This document shows, piece by piece, positions 39,454 to 42,874 of a stretch of DNA of 42,874 bases; position 1 is the first letter of the stretch, and every line of letters begins with the position of its first letter. The notes beneath the pieces were generated by a model. The model saw only the letters and a program-made list of their open reading frames with translations. It did no database searches and had not been told where the DNA came from. The DNA is from Spirochaetaceae bacterium UBA6089 (lineage in GTDB: Bacteria > Spirochaetota > Spirochaetia > Treponematales > Rectinemataceae). The stretch lies in contig DIXD01000030.1 in assembly GCA_002435985.1 (NCBI GenBank), positions 1,819 through 44,692 on the forward strand, read 5' to 3'. Made by a program: the position numbers and the translations under genes.

Positions 39454-41571
39454 ATGACCGATCTTCCTACGTTGAACCGAGAGCTTTCATGGCTCGACTA
39501 CAATGCACGTGTCCTGGCAGAAGGGCTCAAACCTTCGACGCCCCTTTTGGAAAAACTCAATTTTATGCGCATCTTTTCTTCGAACTTGGATGAATTTTTC
39601 ATGGTGCGCGTCGCAACCGTCAAGACTGCAGCGCAGATCGGTCAAACGAATGAAGAATGGGCCGGAATGGAGCCGCAGACGCTTCTCGCCGCAATCAACA
39701 GTAAGGTACAAACGCTCTACGATACGCTCTATGAGCATCTACACGGCACAGTCCTGCCGGGGCTGGCCGAGCACGGAATTCAGCTCATTCCCGAAAAAGA
39801 GTGGACGGCCAAAGAGTGGCGATATCTCGAGCGCTTCTTTGTTGAGAATATCTATCCCCTCCTTACGCCGCTTCGCCTGGAACCCGATCATTTTCCATCC
39901 ACGGGCAGTCTCCAGGTCCATGTAGCGTTCAGACTTGAAGAAGAAGGCTCGGTCGCTGTCGTGCAGGTGCCCAAGAATCTCGACCGCTTCATTGTCCTGC
40001 CACAGGAAAATGGGCTGCGCATCGTCCCTCTTGAGGATGTCATCCTGGCATTCGGCGACAAACTCTTCTCCGGGCTCAAAGTCCTGCACGGGATCGTCTT
40101 CAAGGTGAACAGAGACGCAGATTTCAGCGTCGATGAAGACAGGGATGACGATTTTCTGGCGGCGATGGAAGAGGTGCTGGCGGGACGACAGAATTCTACA
40201 CCGGTGCGCATGGTCTACGCCGGAGAAGATCGGATTCTGCTCAGCGCACTGATGCAGAGCCTCTCGCTTGGGCCTCTGGATGTATACCATGTCGATTGGC
40301 TTATCGATCTTGGACGCACCACGGAGCTCTGCGATCCTGAATTCTATAAAAAGCATGGCCTTGCGCTCGATTCCTCGCTCTTTTTTCCCATGTGGAAACC
40401 TGTCAAAGTCTTCGATGAACGAAGCGACAACATCTTCGACTGGATCGACGAACACGACCGTTTCATACACTTGCCCTATGATTCCTTCGATGTGGTTCAG
40501 CATTTTATTGAAGAGTCGGCGCGCGATCCTTCGGTATTGGGTATCAAGATAACGCTGTATCGGACAAGCGGATTGAACTCTCCCATAGTGCATGCGCTCG
40601 CAATGGCCGCAAGGAACGGTAAACAGGTCGTCGTCGTACTCGAGCTCAAGGCGCGGTTCGACGAGGAAAAGAATATTTCCTGGACAGCGAAATTGGAACA
40701 AGCAGGAGCCATCGTGACGTTCGGCGTAGCCCACCTAAAAGTCCATGCGAAGGCGGCGCTCGTCATCCGCAGGCGGCAAGACGGCAGCATTGCACGCTAT
40801 CTCCATCTCTCGACGGGGAATTACAATGAAAAAACTGCGCGCAGCTATGTGGATTTCGGTCTGTTCACCGCAAATTCTAGTCTCTGCACCGATATGGCCC
40901 TCTTTTTCAACATCCTGACAGGGTATTCGGGAGTTCAGTCGCTTTCGCTCATCGCGGTCAGTCCTTTTGACCTTAAAAAGCGTATCATCGCTCTCATTGA
41001 CAGAGAAGCGGCGCAGTCCAGTCCTGAGTCGCCAGGCCTCATAATGGCGAAAATCAACGCTCTTTCAGACCTGGACATCATCGAAGCACTCTATCGTGCA
41101 TCGTCCAAAGGTGTTCAAATAAAACTCAACGTGCGAGGTGTGTGCACGCTCGTCCCTGGGCTGCCGGGCATTTCGGAGACTATCGAGGTGCGCTCGGTGC
41201 TTGGGCGCAATTTGGAACATGGCCGTATGCTCTATTTCAAAAATGGAGGATCGGAAGAGCTGTATATGTCCAGTGCCGACTGGCTGTACCGCAATATGAA
41301 AAAGCGGATAGAGCTTTTGTTTCCTGTGCTCGACTCGGAGATAAAGGCTCGCTGCAAGGGCATGCTAGACGCATATTTCAGCGACAATACCCATGCATAC
41401 AGGCTCGAGCGGCATGGTGGCTGGACAGACCTCTCTCTGACCAGGAGCCCCGAAGAATCTGCCTTCTATGCGCAGGAGGAGCTCTTTAAAATGGCCAAAA
41501 AAGCAGCACGAAACAAGGAAAAAATGCAGGAGGTCTTGCAGGTCAGGCGGTCTAAGGGGAAACCTGTTTGA
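39454..41571 (+). CDS. ppk1: Polyphosphate kinase 1
   Basis: This enzyme polymerises the terminal phosphate of ATP into polyphosphate, reversibly, at the membrane or in the cytoplasm. The 705-residue product opens with LNRELSWLDYNARVLAEG, which is typical. It has EESARDPSVLGIKITLYRT, ARFDEEKNISW and GVAHLKVHAKAALV, which holds the autophosphorylated histidine. YLHLSTGNYNEKTARSY, the second HKD-like region and MSSADWLYRNMKKRIE follow. The ATG at 39454 follows GAAGAGG. The same frame is open much further upstream (to 38680) but that part overlaps ppx and has no homology. Adjacent ppx makes a synthesis/degradation pair. Confidence 0.96.
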   Translation: MTDLPTLNRELSWLDYNARVLAEGLKPSTPLLEKLNFMRIFSSNLDEFFMVRVATVKTAAQIGQTNEEWAGMEPQTLLAAINSKVQTLYDTLYEHLHGTVLPGLAEHGIQLIPEKEWTAKEWRYLERFFVENIYPLLTPLRLEPDHFPSTGSLQVHVAFRLEEEGSVAVVQVPKNLDRFIVLPQENGLRIVPLEDVILAFGDKLFSGLKVLHGIVFKVNRDADFSVDEDRDDDFLAAMEEVLAGRQNSTPVRMVYAGEDRILLSALMQSLSLGPLDVYHVDWLIDLGRTTELCDPEFYKKHGLALDSSLFFPMWKPVKVFDERSDNIFDWIDEHDRFIHLPYDSFDVVQHFIEESARDPSVLGIKITLYRTSGLNSPIVHALAMAARNGKQVVVVLELKARFDEEKNISWTAKLEQAGAIVTFGVAHLKVHAKAALVIRRRQDGSIARYLHLSTGNYNEKTARSYVDFGLFTANSSLCTDMALFFNILTGYSGVQSLSLIAVSPFDLKKRIIALIDREAAQSSPESPGLIMAKINALSDLDIIEALYRASSKGVQIKLNVRGVCTLVPGLPGISETIEVRSVLGRNLEHGRMLYFKNGGSEELYMSSADWLYRNMKKRIELLFPVLDSEIKARCKGMLDAYFSDNTHAYRLERHGGWTDLSLTRSPEESAFYAQEELFKMAKKAARNKEKMQEVLQVRRSKGKPV

Positions 41572-41609
41572 GCTAACTGTTCAAGTTAAAGAATAAGGAT
41601 GAAACAGAG

Positions 41610-42410
41610 ATGAAAGCGACGGAAAAAACACTGAAGCATATCCGGACAAAACGGGCCTTCATCATCGATATGGACGGTGTCATCTATCATGGAAACGTCC
41701 TTCTGCCGGGAGCGGATAGGTTTGTCGACTGGCTCAAGCACGAAGGCAAGCGCTTTCTGTTCCTGACAAACTCGAGCGAGCGCTCGCCCGAGGAGCTGTC
41801 CCAAAAACTGGCGAGGCTCGGCATCGAGGTCGCCCCCGAACACTTCTATTCCAGCGCGCTGGCGACAGCCGCCTTTTTGGCCAGCCAGAAACCCAACGGC
41901 TCATCCTACGTAATCGGCGAGCCGGGGCTCATCCATGCCCTGTACCGCGTAGGATATACGATGAACAATGTCAACCCCGATTACGTTGTCGTCGGCGAAG
42001 CGAGCAGTTACAATCTCGACACCCTTATCAAAGCGGTGCGCCTGGTCATGGGTGGTGCGAAGCTGATCGGCACGAACCCCGACCTTACGGGTCCGGGCGA
42101 AGGAGGAATCGTGCCTGCCTGTGGGGCGCTGGTCGCACCGATCGAGCTCGCGACTGGCCGAAAAGCCTACTTCGTCGGTAAACCCAACCCCCTTATGATG
42201 CGCCATGCGCTCCGCACGCTCAGCGCCACGAGGGAAGAGACAATCATAATCGGAGACCGCATGGACACCGACATCATTGCCGGTATCGAGTCGCAGATCG
42301 AGACAGTGCTCGTACTCACCGGGGTGACCACAGAGGCAGACCTGCCGCGCTTTGCCTATGCGCCCTCGCATGTGCTGGAAAGCGTCTCCGATATACCCGA
42401 GCGAGGGTAA
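41610..42410 (+). CDS. NagD-like HAD-IIA phosphatase
   Basis: This cytoplasmic phosphatase has 266 residues. Motif I is FIIDMDGVIYHG, motif II is FLTNSSERSPEEL, and the C2-type cap region has VVGEASSYNLDTLIKAV and GTNPDLTGPGEGGIVPACG. Motif III is VGKPNPLMM, and motif IV is IIIGDRMDTDIIAG. These features match the NagD/phosphoglycolate phosphatase group, which acts on small phosphates such as nucleoside monophosphates or 2-phosphoglycolate. The start at 41610 follows AAGGATG. A separate ATG at 41599 is out of frame. It lies 38 bases after ppk1 and may share its transcript. Confidence 0.92.
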   Translation: MKATEKTLKHIRTKRAFIIDMDGVIYHGNVLLPGADRFVDWLKHEGKRFLFLTNSSERSPEELSQKLARLGIEVAPEHFYSSALATAAFLASQKPNGSSYVIGEPGLIHALYRVGYTMNNVNPDYVVVGEASSYNLDTLIKAVRLVMGGAKLIGTNPDLTGPGEGGIVPACGALVAPIELATGRKAYFVGKPNPLMMRHALRTLSATREETIIIGDRMDTDIIAGIESQIETVLVLTGVTTEADLPRFAYAPSHVLESVSDIPERG

Positions 42411-42412
42411 AA

Positions 42413-42454
42413 AGCCGAGACTCTTTCAAAAGTAACCGATTTGGGGTATCGGCT
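42413..42454. repeat. Intergenic hairpin with copy of a dispersed motif
   Basis: AGCCGA (42413-42418) and TCGGCT (42449-42454) can form an outer stem, and CCGAT (42436-42440) with ATCGG (42448-42452) an alternative inner stem. Between them lies CTTTCAAAAGTAACCGA (42423-42439), which matches 15 of 17 bases of the motif at 28646-28662. Both copies lie just past the stop of a plus-strand gene and before the 3' end of a minus-strand gene. Confidence 0.55.
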
Positions 42455-42460
42455 CAGCTC

Positions 42461-42874
42461 TTAATTCCCCAGACGGATCAACATGGCAGGCCTTCCCGGC
42501 AGCCTGTCTCCCTTTGAAACATGGAGCTTCTCGCCCGACAGAAGATCGATCCCTTCAAAACCGAACAGCGCGGCGGATGCTGCGGATGGGGCGCTTGTCT
42601 CCTGCGCCGGCTCGACCTCGAGCCGCGCGACCAGGAGGTAGTTACCATCTTTGAGCAGGGATTGGTCGACAGGAGAGGACAGAGACGCCGCCACGGTGCT
42701 CCGGAGGCAGTACACGGTGCGGTCTTTGCCTACGGACCAGGAAAAGAAGGCAGCATGCTGCTTTGCCTCTTTCGCCGCCCTCATGCTCTTCAGAAAATAT
42801 CGCTCGAATTCCCGGTCTCCGTACTCGGGCTGTATCGGGTCGCGCTCGAAAAGATCGGGTCTGTGGTCGAGGGC
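42461..42874 (-). CDS. Unrecognised protein, C-terminal part (runs off the window)
   Basis: The frame stays open to the right edge, so the start lies outside and at least 137 residues belong to the window. The visible part begins ALDHRPDLFERDPIQPEYG and continues FERYFLKSMRAAKEA, then SWSVGKDRTVYCLRSTVAA, and a beta-rich tail with GNYLLVARLEVEP and KGDRLPGRPAMLIRLGN. I recognise no family. An internal ATG at 42784 is only a possible start and is not needed. It is convergent with the NagD-like gene. Confidence 0.65.
   Translation of the reverse strand, partial: ALDHRPDLFERDPIQPEYGDREFERYFLKSMRAAKEAKQHAAFFSWSVGKDRTVYCLRSTVAASLSSPVDQSLLKDGNYLLVARLEVEPAQETSAPSAASAALFGFEGIDLLSGEKLHVSKGDRLPGRPAMLIRLGN

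Overview
The window looks like chromosomal DNA of a fairly GC-rich anaerobic spirochaete from the Treponema/Rectinema/Spirochaeta side of the phylum. The hints are three short lipoprotein signals ending in F-[SG]-C (LFSC, FFSC, FFGC), an alanine-rich helical lipoprotein, a bacterial-SH3 lipoprotein coupled to an ABC-F gene, and a pyruvate dehydrogenase operon that carries its own lipoate ligase. This placement is inference; no rRNA or taxonomic marker gene is present. I saw no CRISPR array, insertion sequence, prophage gene or replication origin.

Layout. 1-7.3 kb (minus): a five-gene ABC importer of the oligopeptide/oligosaccharide class. It has a very unusual binding protein whose domain order appears circularly permuted, a strong hairpin terminator, two permeases (one with a large extracytoplasmic insert) and two ATPases. 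7.4-9.4 kb (plus): a divergent cytoplasmic GH5 glycosidase resembling steryl/ceramide beta-glucosidases. 9.5-10.4 kb (minus): a ribokinase-family kinase. 10.6-13.0 kb (plus): a patatin phospholipase fused to a POTRA and outer-membrane barrel (PlpD type). 13.1-14.5 kb (minus): a DUF401 transporter. 14.6-16.7 kb (plus): a TetR regulator and a radical SAM protein, each preceded by a copy of a similar 14-bp palindrome, so they probably form a small autoregulated unit.

16.7-24.3 kb (minus): one tight operon, lplA - PNPOx-like - pdhA - pdhB - pdhC - lpdA - cupin - HAD phosphatase. It would make the E1, E2 and E3 subunits of pyruvate dehydrogenase and lipoylate E2 from scavenged lipoate. 24.5-25.1 kb: an abundant-type lipoprotein with a near-consensus promoter and a terminator. 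25.3-27.0 kb: a gamma-glutamyltransferase homologue without a signal peptide. 27.3-28.6 kb: a CoA-disulfide reductase/NADH oxidase-like flavoprotein that is visibly more AT-rich than its neighbours and is followed by a cluster of hairpins. 28.8-30.9 kb (minus): a methyltransferase, the initiator tRNA and an RhlE-like RNA helicase. 31.1-33.9 kb (minus): DUF554, a condensation-fold acyltransferase and a zinc-ribbon membrane protein in one operon. 33.9-37.7 kb: a small TPR-like lipoprotein, then (minus) an ABC-F ATPase and an SH3 lipoprotein. 37.8-42.4 kb (plus): ppx/gppA, ppk1 and a NagD-like phosphatase, a polyphosphate unit. The right edge holds the 3' part of an unrecognised minus-strand gene.

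The most unusual object is the permuted binding protein with its matching enlarged permease beside an intracellular glycosidase and a sugar kinase. I read this as a glycoside uptake and breakdown locus rather than a peptide importer. The next most testable item is the TetR/radical SAM unit with its two matching operators. No gap between genes exceeds about 300 bases.
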